From: Ascarosepion bandense
Lineage: Eukaryota > Mollusca > Cephalopoda > Sepiida > Sepiidae
Assembly (NCBI GenBank): GCA_037127315.1
Contig: JBBBDQ010000330.1
Span: forward strand, 2,456,001 to 2,520,000
Length of the DNA: 64,000 nt
Direction: 5' to 3'
Part shown: in pieces, positions 21,786 through 30,867 of the stretch
Numbering within the stretch: the first letter of the stretch is position 1
Layout of the letters: each line of letters opens with the position of its first letter
The notes under the pieces: model-generated
Told to the model about the DNA's origin: nothing
Seen by the model: the letters and a program-made list of their open reading frames with translations, nothing else
Databases searched by the model: none
Program-made: the position numbers and the translations under genes

Positions 21786-21789
21786 GAGA

Positions 21790-22229
21790 ATAAGAAGAAT
21801 AGATTGTGAGGTTAAGGTCTGAGCAACCAGGAAAGCATTCCCATGAAAGTCTGATTCACAGTCACAATCTTTAGGGAAAAAAACGTCCGAGTGGAACTTC
21901 TTCCTTAATCTTAAAATACAGAAGAAGTGAGGCTGATTCAACTCATTAAGCATAGGATGGCCAGTCCGGAATGTAAAGGTCTGAACTGAGGAAACTTATT
22001 CATGTGAGAGTTGCCTATTCATATAATTACAGATGAATCGAGTTTTGTGAGCATATTTCGTTTTTGAAATTTTCTTATGGAGTCTACCAGAATTCGGGAA
22101 ACACAATTTTCAAGGACAAACTTTTAGTCTAGGTAAATTATGAAGGATGCAAAATGATCTATTTAATATCTAATAAACGAAAGTGAGTAAATATTATTAT
22201 TTAATTTTTTCTTCTTCTTAATTTTCTTT
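21790..22229. other. Unassigned stretch
   Basis: No feature recognised. Confidence 0.45.
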
Positions 22230-22525
22230 TTTTCTTCTGCTGTTGATTCTTCTTCTTCTGCTGCTGCTGGTGGTGATTCTTCTATTGCTTCTGCTTCTTC
22301 TTCTTCTTCTTCTGCTGCTGCTGCTGCTGCTGCTTCTGATTCTTCTGCTGCTGATGCTTATTCTGCTGCTGATTCTTCTTCTGTTGCTGCTGCTGCCAAT
22401 TCTTCTGCTGCTGCTGATTCTTCAGTTGTTTATTCTTCTGCTGCTGCAGCTAATTCTTCTTCTTCTGCTGATGATTCTTCTTCTGTTCCTGCTTCTGATG
22501 CTGATTTTGTTCTTCTTCTACATGC
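22230..22525. repeat. (TTC)n/(TGC)n trinucleotide tract
   Basis: About 300 bases of interspersed TTC, TGC and TGA triplets on the plus strand. The long frame through it is a poly-leucine artefact. It lies on the 3' side of a minus-strand LINE E fragment, whose relatives end in (GAA)n, so it may have grown from that tail. Confidence 0.9.
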
Positions 22526-22639
22526 TGAAGCTTTTTTTGAATGCGGGTAATCATGGATTTTTACAACTTCTCATTCTTTATATCTCTAAACAATGTTTAT
22601 ACCTGAATATCCATCACATTCTCTGTTCTTTCGTCATAA

Positions 22640-22890
22640 TTTACGCAAACTACAGTTCCTCGTAGTTTCCATTCGTCTCTCTTGCCTTTTGTATGACCTG
22701 TCAGTATCAAGTTCTCCATACCCCTTCCTCACTAGGTGTTCCAGAAATTATGAGTGTCCTTATTTTTTTTTTCATTTTCTTTAAAACATTCTCGCTGTTC
22801 ATGTGCTCTCTCGATGATATTTTAAGCATCTTTCTGTCGACCAACACCTCTGTTCAGCGAAACATCCTAGAGGAAAATGTTTGCCATTCA
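22640..22890 (-). mobile_element. LINE E 3' fragment (copy E4)
   Basis: The minus strand reads a decayed DRKMLKISSREHMNSENVL block, then an EEG..ENL region and ILTGHTKGK-like sequence. These match the C-terminal RRMLRIPWTEHVSNEEVL region of family E. Confidence 0.72.
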
Positions 22891-23189
22891 GTATCATAAA
22901 GGCGGTTGATATTACATAGCAGCTCATCCCTGTTTTTATACTCTTATTCCCTTCTCATTTCATCACCATTTTCTTTGTTTGTCCCTACCAGTAAGTTTTT
23001 ATAAATTCTAGCAATAAATTCTAGCAATAAATTCTTGCAATAAATTCTCTAAGATGGTTACGGAGAGTGAGAGAATGAGAATACGGTAGTGAGAGAAAAG
23101 AACAATAAAAGAACAGAATCCAGGAAGACAGAAGATGGTGATTAGCGTTGCATTTAAATTTAAATTTAAATGTGGTTTTACAAAAGCAT
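22891..23189. other. Unassigned stretch
   Basis: Includes three direct repeats of ATAAATTCTAGCA/TTGCA near 23,000-23,045. Otherwise nothing is recognised. Confidence 0.4.
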
Positions 23190-23520
23190 GCTAAGAATAC
23201 CGGGGACTGAACATGTGAGCAACGACAAAGATTTAGAGAAAATGAAAACAAAAAGGACGCATATACTTAATAAATGAAAGAGACATCCGAAATTTCTAGG
23301 AGATCATGAGGAAAAGGGTTTGGAAAATTTGATACTCACAGGAAATATTGAAGGCGGGGAGGACAGGGGAGAAGCAGCGCATGACCTACCTTACGAGTTT
23401 GTGTAAATAAATGGCAAAACAGAGTTTAGGAGAGCCATAAAAAGAAAAGATTACTAAGAGCTACAAATAATAAAAAATTGTAGAGAGCCATGATCGCTCA
23501 TGCTCTGACAGTACATGGCA
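23190..23520 (+). mobile_element. LINE E 3' end with (GAA)n tail (copy E5)
   Basis: Decayed C-terminal sequence: a GTEHVSNDKDLEKMKTKRT-like block, RKRVWKI, AAHDLPYEFV, then an RAMIAHAL block. It ends ACATGGCATAAAG and runs directly into (AAG)n. This is the clearest view of the family 3' terminus. Confidence 0.78.
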
Positions 23521-23537
23521 TAAAGAAGAAGAAGAAG

Positions 23538-23568
<31 letters not shown>
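23521..23568. repeat. (AAG)n microsatellite at the LINE E 3' end
   Basis: About 15 AAG units directly follow the LINE E terminus. Copies E2, E3 and E8 also end in AGAAGAAG. Confidence 0.92.
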
Positions 23569-23660
23569 GGAAGCAAGAAAACGGAAAAGAGTTCCACAGG
23601 AGAGTAGTGTGAGAAAAAAACATTATTAGAATACAACTTTAAATCTAGTTATTCCAACAT
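23569..23660 (-). mobile_element. LINE J 3' fragment
   Basis: GGAAGCAAGAAAACGGAAAA, then GAGTTCCACAGGAG, matches the LINE J 3' region at 16.3 and 30.2 kb. Confidence 0.55.
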
Positions 23661-24266
23661 TAGAACAGTCTTGGGTATGACGATGAATTGAATCCGGAGG
23701 CAAGGCATCTGGTTGGGAGATGGAATCACCTCTTAATTGCTGTTGTTCCAGGTCTAACCTGACCTGGGCTGGTAACACCTGTTAGGGTTCCATCTATGGG
23801 CAAATAGTTAACTCCCATACTGGTGTCAAAACACTATGATATAAAAAAAAATAGTTAACTATGATATAAAAAAATATATATAGTTAAAATCCCGCAATAC
23901 ATTTTTAGAGTAGAAAATATTACCGGCAATTCATTTTTAAAGAAAACAAATGGCCGGCTAATAATTTCTGAGCACACTCGTCTCCTATGGCGGCGGGGCC
24001 AATTCTTGCTGAAGTACATTTGTGTTTGTACAGAACTCAAAGATCCAACCTGCTGAATGGATTTTAGTCATGGTTTCTGAGAGAACAAGGCGAGTGTGCT
24101 CAAAACAACGATCACGATGACTAGCACAACTATCGATCGACGAACACTTCCGCCTACCCAATTTCACTCACTATGCTTCGGTAAACCTGTGGCATAGTCT
24201 TTAACCACATTCCAAAGGTGACGGACGCTTGAATCACCTGCCCAGGCCGATAGCATCAGAAAGTTA

Positions 24267-24268
<2 letters not shown>
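23661..24268. other. Unassigned stretch
   Basis: Contains two copies of ATAGTTAACTATGATATAAA near 23,850. The only inverted pair seen is GAGCACACTCG (23,970) with CGAGTGTGCTC (24,092). Confidence 0.4.
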
Positions 24269-24269
<1 letters not shown>

Positions 24270-24307
<38 letters not shown>

Positions 24308-24519
24308 TTCGGTCGTTAATAATTTTTTTTCTTATTAGCTTCTCAGGTTTATTTTCTATAGACGTTTTTTGTTTTGAAGAAGGGTCGGTCGAAAGGTGCC
24401 TAAATTATTTTGAGCTTTGATACTTCAGACTTTTTGTTTTATTAGAAAAATATGGTCCCTCTTTTTTTCTTGTCATATAATATATAATAATGTGGTAATA
24501 TATAATAATGTGGTAATGG

Positions 24520-24587
<68 letters not shown>
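24270..24587. repeat. (AT)n and (AT)n(GA)n microsatellites
   Basis: (AT)n at about 24,270-24,303, and (AT)n followed by (GA)n at about 24,521-24,587. The DNA between them shows nothing else. Confidence 0.92.
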
Positions 24588-24593
<6 letters not shown>

Positions 24594-24594
<1 letters not shown>

Positions 24595-24712
24595 AATAGA
24601 ATCGCCTACTGATAGCATTTCGGTCGGGTTTCAATTCTGGCTAGAAGCAATCGCATATCTAACCCTACTGATGAGCTGTGATACAGCGAAACAGGACTAT
24701 CTGCGGATGACT
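24594..24712 (+). repeat. Hammerhead-bearing repeat family H, copy 1
   Basis: Aligns with 53,040-53,170 at about 65-70%. It has a TTCGGTCGGGTTTCAATTCTGG segment resembling a tRNA B box, then a GAAGCAA block, then a hammerhead motif and (AT)n. It lies between two simple repeats. Confidence 0.7.
24663..24711 (+). ncRNA. Type I hammerhead ribozyme motif, degenerate stems I and III
   Basis: CUGAUGA at 24,668-24,674, a five-base-pair stem II (GCUGU/ACAGC) and GAAA at 24,688-24,691 are all present. The 3' side UC then UGCGG fits cleavage after C24,701. Stem III has lost its C-G pair, and stem I keeps only part of its pairing. The core is perfect but folding is doubtful. Confidence 0.7.
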
Positions 24713-24805
24713 ATATATATATGATTAATATTAATGGAAGTATATTCCACAGTTACATATTTACTTTTAAAAAGTGCTCAATACAAAAGTAGATCATAGA
24801 TATAT

Positions 24806-24945
24806 AGTTATTATTTTTATTATTATAGCATGCTGCAACTTAGTAGCTATAAAATTTCAGTGTTTAATAAGCCAACATCATTTATAGCTATCAAGTTGCA
24901 GTGTTGCAGTATGCTATAACAACAACAATAACTATATATATATAT
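24806..24945. repeat. Foldback hairpin element
   Basis: The left arm (ATATATAGTTATTATTTTTA, then TAGCATGCTGCAACTTAGTA) is complementary to the right arm at about 24,890-24,945 with small indels. It ends in (AT)n. An AGTGCTCAATAC phrase precedes it, as in other foldback copies here. Confidence 0.75.
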
Positions 24946-25043
24946 ATCCGAGTGAATACAGAACGAAGAATTCTTTCGACGTCCAAAATATTAATTCAAA
25001 ACAGTGCTTGATATATAATATATAGAGCTGGGAATATTTACTG
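24929..25043 (+). repeat. (AT)n followed by repeat module, copy 2
   Basis: Second copy of the module at 7771-7905: CGAGTGAATACAGAACGAAG, a TTCGACGTCC block, CAGTGCTTGATATATAATAT, AGAGCTG. Confidence 0.78.
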
Positions 25044-25289
25044 GTTTAGCTGTTCTTGCTAAATCTATAAAGGAAGCATGTTTCCTCTGTCTTCAAGAAA
25101 CAATTGAGATCCTTAAATATACTAACAGTAACAAGCTTTTAAACCAGAGGCATGAAACTACAGTAAACTGCAAGCACATCAGAGAGCTAACATTAAAATC
25201 AAGCTACAAAAATACTATAAGATCCAAAAATAGGACCCTATATATACATATATATATATATATATACGCATAAAAATTCTATAAGGTTT
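25044..25289. other. Unassigned open stretch
   Basis: A frame of about 65 codons from near 25,045 (containing KSIKEACFLCLQETIEILKY) is open but has no family I can name. It ends at (AT)n. Confidence 0.35.
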
Positions 25290-26110
25290 AATATTAACTC
25301 TAAAATAAGGTGTATAACCATAATTAGTATTGACTAATAGAGTAAGGTTAATAACCATAATCGGTATTAATATTAATTATGAAGTAAGGTTAATAACCAA
25401 AATTAGTAAGGTTAATAGCTAGAGTAAGGTCAATAACCATGATTAGAATAAGGTCAATAACCATAACCATAATTAGAGTAAGGTTAATAACCATAACCAT
25501 AATAAGATGAATCGTATATTGACTAGATATGAGAATAGAATTTTAAAATTAAAATAAGGTGTAGAACCATAATTAGTATTAACTAGTAAAGTAAAGTTTA
25601 TAACCATGATTGGTGTTGATCAATATTAATTATAAAGTAAGGTTAATAACCATAATTAGTAAGGTTAATAACCATAATTAGTAAGGTTAATAACCATAAT
25701 TAGAGTAAGGTTAATAACCATAACCATATTTAGACTAAGATTACTAACCATAACCATAATTAGAGTAAGGTTAATAACCATAACCATAACCATAATAAGA
25801 TGAATCATATATTGACAAGATATGCGAATAGAATTGTAAAATTAAAATAAGGTGTAGAACCATAATTAGTATTAACTAATAAAGTAAGGTTTATAACCAT
25901 GATTGGTGTTGATCAATATTAATTATAAAGTAAGGTTAATAACCATAATTAGTAAGGTTAATAACCATAATTAGAGTAAAAGAGTAAGGTTAATAATCAT
26001 AACCATAATTAGAATAAGATTAATAAGCATAAACATAATTAGAGTAAGGTTAATAACCATAACCATAACCATAAGATGAATCATATATTGACTAGATATG
26101 AGAATAGAAA
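25290..26110. repeat. AT-rich satellite with higher-order structure
   Basis: The basic phrase AAGGTTAATAACCATAATTAG repeats about every 20-30 bases. On top of it, a longer unit starting AAGATGAATC begins at 25,504, 25,797 and 26,073, a period of 293 then 276 bases. No coding. Confidence 0.9.
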
Positions 26111-26640
26111 TTTAATCTTAAAAACTTAATCGTGAAAAGGATTTCCAAACAATGATCTAATTAAAAATCAAAAATTTAAAATTAAAAATTTAATAGCGAA
26201 AACGATTTCCAAACAATGATCTAAATAAAAAATAAAAAATTTAAAATTTAATACAAAAAAACATATTCCCTAAATCCAAAATTAAGATTAAACATGCAAA
26301 CTTACATTGATTGTAAAGACTCTGCTTAAATATATATATATCCACGCCAACTATTATCGGCTCTTCTAAGAAATCCATAAAGATATAGTCTAGCCAACTG
26401 ATAATTAGAATTTACAACTGTCTAGAATCAAAGACTCATTAATCAACCACTTCAGAAACACCCCAAATAAATTCCAACGGTCATAGACTTATTCCCCTAT
26501 CTCGCTAACTCCCACCAACACCTCTAACTAAACACTCTCCACAAAAAATTCTAACTGTCAACGAAATATCACCCTATCACTAAACCCCAGCCAACACCTC
26601 TAACAAAACTAAATAAATATAAAGGAAAAGGATTTCCAGT
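26111..26640. other. Unassigned sequence upstream of a hammerhead
   Basis: Includes a 60-bp near-duplicate (AACGATTTCCAAACAATGAT and its partner at 26,138). From 26,340 it is an unusually C-rich segment that leads into the ribozyme. It may be the body of a hammerhead-bearing non-autonomous element. Confidence 0.4.
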
Positions 26641-26649
26641 ACTTTACAC

Positions 26650-26706
26650 ATCGCCTGATGAGGCATTGAGGCTTCAATGCTGAAACGAACGTACCTTCGT
26701 AGCGAT
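26650..26706 (+). ncRNA. Type I hammerhead ribozyme, complete motif
   Basis: A self-cleaving RNA motif with every core element. Stem I is AUCGC (26,650-26,654) paired to GCGAU (26,702-26,706). CUGAUGA is at 26,655-26,661. Stem II is eight pairs (26,662-26,669 with 26,674-26,681, the first a G-U) closed by a four-base loop. GAAA is at 26,682-26,685. Stem III is CGAA/UUCG plus the A-U pair next to the cleavage site, and UA gives a GUA triplet, with cleavage after 26,701. Stem I is open-ended, so it is type I. (AT)n follows within 50 bases. Confidence 0.92.
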
Positions 26707-26746
26707 TATATATCAGAAATATTATGTACATGTTCTAAAATATAAT

Positions 26747-26750
<4 letters not shown>

Positions 26751-26808
<58 letters not shown>
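26751..26808. repeat. (AT)n microsatellite
   Basis: About 29 AT units downstream of the complete hammerhead. Confidence 0.95.
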
Positions 26809-26811
<3 letters not shown>

Positions 26812-26860
26812 CCATAGTTCTTTCGTACATTATCTTATATTTTGTTCTTCTTGCATGTAA

Positions 26861-26970
26861 ACTTCCGGGTATGAATTTCTTTTTGAGTATACTTCCGGGC
26901 ATGAATTTCTTTTTGAGTATACTTCCGGGTACGAATTTCTTTTTGAGCATACTTCCGTAGATGAATTTTG
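26861..26970. repeat. 30-bp minisatellite
   Basis: Four units starting ACTTCCGG at 26,861, 26,891, 26,921 and 26,951. They differ at only a few positions, and the last unit is diverged. Confidence 0.95.
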
Positions 26971-26998
26971 TACTGTACTTGCATAATACATGAATTTT

Positions 26999-27050
26999 GT
27001 TGCTGAAGTAGTGAGGATTTTCCTTGCTGAAATGACCGTACGGCATATGT
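26999..27050 (+). ncRNA. Hammerhead ribozyme relic downstream of the 26.65-kb motif
   Basis: CUGAAGU in place of CUGANGA, then an eight-pair stem II (AGUGAGGA/UCCUUGCU with wobbles) closed by UUU, then GAAA. A stem III of AUG and CC paired to GGCAU has one bulged A. One core base is changed and stem I does not pair. It has the same orientation as the complete motif about 345 bases upstream. Confidence 0.55.
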
Positions 27051-27196
27051 AATTTTCGAAATGTTATTCGAAAATATACATATTTGGCTCTGTAAATGCA
27101 TAACACTATTTACATAGAGCTCTTTACAAGGATCATTTTTAATATTAATGAGATTAATGTTAATTGGATCTGTTTCGGGATTTTAGCCATTTTCGT

Positions 27197-27198
<2 letters not shown>

Positions 27199-27245
<47 letters not shown>

Positions 27246-27260
27246 GTGAGAGTGAGAGAG
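27199..27260. repeat. (AT)n(GA)n microsatellite
   Basis: AT units turn into GA units, the same compound type as at 24.5 and 53.2 kb. Confidence 0.93.
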
Positions 27261-27324
27261 ACAAAAGATACATCCATGAAAGATATCCACAAAGCACTGC
27301 AAAAATATTTCTTGATATAAACGA

Positions 27325-27480
27325 AATTACGCAGGTTCGAATCCTACCGGAGAACACATATTTCACTTTAATAAAATGTCTCGAAGTTTTAGGCCGGTAG
27401 ACAAAAAGAAATCAATATACTGTTTAATAAATAAATGGGGGGTGTCTATTCAAATATAAATAGCCACTAAGAACAGTGAT
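27325..27480 (+). mobile_element. tRNA-like SINE fragment
   Basis: A strong B box, GGTTCGAATCC, lies at about 27,331-27,341. The downstream part (GGCCGGTAGAC, then CAATATACTGT, then TAGCCACTAAGAAC) matches 52,912-53,000. No clear A box is seen, so the 5' half appears lost. Confidence 0.6.
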
Positions 27481-29460
27481 AAAATGATCGAAACTGTAAA
27501 ACTGCTTTTTCAGCTTTCAACTATGGTTAATAACTCAGCGAGCGAACTGACAACGTTTTCCTCTTATTCTAAGTGCCGTATTCAGTCAGGACGTTGGCGA
27601 AGATGGGTCACCACAAATTCCTGTTCTTTGTAGCTCTTAGTAAATTTTCTACTTTTGCTATCACTCTTGAACCCTGTTCTACTGTTCATTAACACAAGCT
27701 CATTAGATCGGTTATACGCTGTTCTCCTCTATCAATGCAGTGGCAAATTTTGAGCCAATGCCTTAAATCACCGGAAGAAATATTTATTGTTGATTTATTT
27801 GCAATGAATAACAGAATTTACAAGCATCTCCATAAGAGCATTGCTTTCCTAACAAAGAAAAAACAAAACAACAACTGTATTGGTCATTTGTTTCTTTGTG
27901 TTATTGTTTGTTTTTATAAAAAAGAGATTCTTGTATTTTCGCCGTTACGGCAATAGTTTTCGCTTTTTGATGACGTCCTGGTGTTAAAAAACAAAACAAA
28001 ACAAAAACAAAAAAAAAACAACAACATCAGTATACAAGGGTGAATATATCTACAATACCTAGAAAAAATGATTGCTCAGGTTTATCCTGTTGCTATAGTA
28101 ATTGCTGCTCTGCATTAATGCTTTTGTCCAGCATGGATATTTTTCTTCTGTTTTTTTTCTTTTGTGTGTGTGTGTGTGTTTTATTTTTATTTTTTTTATA
28201 GTACCTGGATAATTTCCCTAAATGCTCTATACTTACGTTACATGATCAATGCTGGGTCAATTAATGAGGCGAGACGTTACACATGAAAGACTTTTGTGAC
28301 GTATGACATCAACACAGTTATTATACTATTGCGTTAGGGGAAAGTGTATGAGTGGCGTGAAGATCGGTGCCGCCTCGTGTCATTTTCTGGTCGTTGTTTG
28401 CAGGATTAGTTCTGAAGGCGCATCAGTGGCGGTGGGTGAGGGTTGAGAGAAGTGCCTGATCATTATCAGTATTGATTATTATCGATGGATTGGTTTAGTT
28501 GCATTAACCTAGTCATTTGGTGATCTTCAATTCTTTACTGTCTCTTCTCATTTCCCGCGCTAATCGCTGCTACCAACTGAATTGGCGGGAAAGAAAAACA
28601 ATAAAATACACGATTCGGGTGACGATCACAGTTGGAAATAATATAAAACCGAGCGACTCTTATAACATTATAATAGCTATAACTTCCGCTTTCTGCTTGG
28701 AACTGAAAGAGTATATATTACACGACAAGACGTTTCGGTATTTGCATATATACATTATCACTGTACATGCGTAGAGTAATAGGCCAAAATGAAACGATAA
28801 GAGTAAACTAAAGCGGGTAAAGTTATGTTGCTCTTATAATTTAGATACTGGTAAACTTGGACAAAAAAGAAGCGCATTTTTCATTATTATAAACAGGAGT
28901 CTTCATCCAGTTTTTCACTGTCTGCTCAGCTTCACCGGCGTTTCGATTCTCGTTTCTGTGAAGAACTGGGAAAGACCCAAAAAAGGAACGTAAAGTAAAT
29001 TATCGCCACTGTAAAAACAGAAAACACGATATATTCAGTATATTTCAATATGTTCGTTTGTTTATTCATAGGCTGAATTTAATGTCGTGCCTAGCTAACT
29101 CTCTGGGAGGTTAAAAGAAAAAAACTAAATAAATAATTGCTGCTATTTCTGTCTTCTCTTACGACAAACTAGCGGACCTGAACTTCCCTTGGGACTATTT
29201 CCTATTTCTGACTGCAGTTGCTACTCTCACCGCTACTCTCCACATCTCTGAGTGCGGCTGCTGACTCTCTCCTACCTTCCGTTTTCCCACCTCGATAGCA
29301 CAATAGATGGCAGTTCACATGTGTTTTTTTTTTAAATAAGCCAACAACCGGAAAACTCTACTATCTATCCGAGTGGCACTTGATTCCGAAAGTTTTTAAT
29401 TGTTTATTTACTTTTCCCTTTTCCTTTCTTTGTGGACGGCAGTTGGGTGATTAAAATTCT
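27481..29460. other. Unassigned 2-kb stretch
   Basis: Slightly less AT-rich than its surroundings, with a T/TG-rich run at 28,150-28,200. Open frames at 27,735-27,956 and 28,517-28,774 have no recognised domain. If any unique host sequence exists in this window, this is one candidate. Confidence 0.4.
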
Positions 29461-29706
29461 CAAATTCCAGTAGGTATTTGTTGCAATGACTTATGGACAA
29501 ATGCCCTTGGGAAAGGTATTAATCCATCTCTTCCCTCCATCTATGGGTTAAATAACAAGAAAGATTGGGCTCTAAAGCCTTGGTTGGCGACCAGTCTACC
29601 GCAGAAGGTAATGCCAACCTACTGCGTAAAATCTTCTGTCCAGTCAGTGATGTCTCCTTCGAGAAATGATCGTCCCAGTTTGTATCATGTATAGCACTTA
29701 ACTGAC
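29461..29706 (+). mobile_element. tRNA-derived SINE-A, copy 2 (5' truncated)
   Basis: Matches the body of SINE-A at 41.9 kb in the opposite orientation: CAAATGCCCTTGGGAAAGG, the AAATAACAAGAAAGATTGGG region, the CCTTGGTTGGCGACCAG region, and the end CACTTAACTGAC. The tRNA head is missing. The terminal hairpin is degenerate. Confidence 0.8.
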
Positions 29707-30199
29707 TAACTGAATCTACTACGAATTGTATTGCGAGACATGAATTTAATTCTTTTCAATTTAAACAGAACACCAGTTCCCAGAAAGGTAGAAATCACAT
29801 ATGACTAATGTAATTCATTATTTCACTCAATCAGACCAACAAAGATCTTGAAAGATTTGTTTTTTTATTTTTTGTTAGAATTCTATCTTTTTTATTTTAA
29901 CCGAATAATATTTTGCTTAGAAATATATTTAATAATGATAATCATATTATTGTAAAATGATTAACAGAAATTTCATCTTCTGGATTGACATTTTTTTAAC
30001 CGTATCACGCCGAGCAAGGCGGTAACGCCACTGATGTGCAGGGGATTAATTAGAAGAGAGTGAAAAGAAAGACGAACCAGTTAGAAAGAAGCAAGAGAAG
30101 GATGGGAATACAGGTGTGATGACAGTTGCAAAGGTGGAGAGAAAGCAAAGGATATACCGTGTGGTGTAGAAAAAACTAGAGTCAAGTTGTTAAGAGATG

Positions 30200-30822
30200 A
30201 GTATAGACATTGCATTTAAATTCCTGGAGGTTGTAGCCGCCAGGAAAGCAAGAATATGGAAACGATTTTCACATGCGGGAAGTGCGAGAGAAGAAGCTGA
30301 AGGAGTAGAATTGTCGTCTGCATTTGGTTAATCTAACTATGAATGGGTGGGACCCAGTTACCAATCTGGTTGCACGAGTAAACACCTGTTGCAGAGGCAC
30401 CAGTGACTTAAGTTTGTTGGAGCAGAAGCCATGAAAGTATTTGTAAAACAAAGGGAGGCCATATCTCGTCGGGGAAGTGGCTGTAGTCGAGCTGCCAAGT
30501 CGGTACCTATCACATTACTGATTCTCCTTTGGAGCCTGTCGAGAACACAGAGATTAACAGCAGGGGCGCCTGACCAGATATGGCAGCAATATTCCATGTA
30601 CGGATGAATGGTTAATTTGTATATATGCAGGATGGATTCAGGCGGGAAAAACATCCTGACCCGACACGGTGACTCAAACTTCTTAGCAGTGGATTTAGCT
30701 ATGGACTTGAGATCAGAAGAGAGGGTAAGGCCGAGGAGGCGCAGTGTATTGCTCTCAGGGAGACTCTCTTGGTCCATGCTTATGGGAGGCAGGAGAGGTT
30801 GCCTGTGATGATTGACAGACAA
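30200..30822 (-). pseudogene. LINE J C-terminal region and 3' end
   Basis: Continues the reverse transcriptase frame through ESNTLRLLGLTLSSDLK, then PPESILHIYKLTIHPYMEYC, then QRRISNVIGTDLAARLQ. A frameshift near 30,450 moves the frame to FYKYFHGFCSNKLKSLVP and FSFFSRTSRMWN. The 3' UTR holds the GTTCCACAGG-type block, degenerate here, that marks family fragments elsewhere. Confidence 0.9.
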
Positions 30823-30867
30823 CAGCTTGGTCTTAGACGCATTAAAATTGACAAGCCACTTCTTACC

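Noticed and set aside
22243..22665. 140-codon open frame, nearly all leucine
   Set aside because: It is a direct translation of the TTC/TGC/TGA tract and has no other sequence information.
25290..26110. Telomere-like or CRISPR-like array
   Set aside because: The phrase is not a known telomere unit, there are no uniform spacers, and the host is clearly a metazoan.
27325..27350. Intact tRNA gene at a strong B box
   Set aside because: Only the 3' part looks tRNA-like; no A box, acceptor stem or anticodon arm can be built.
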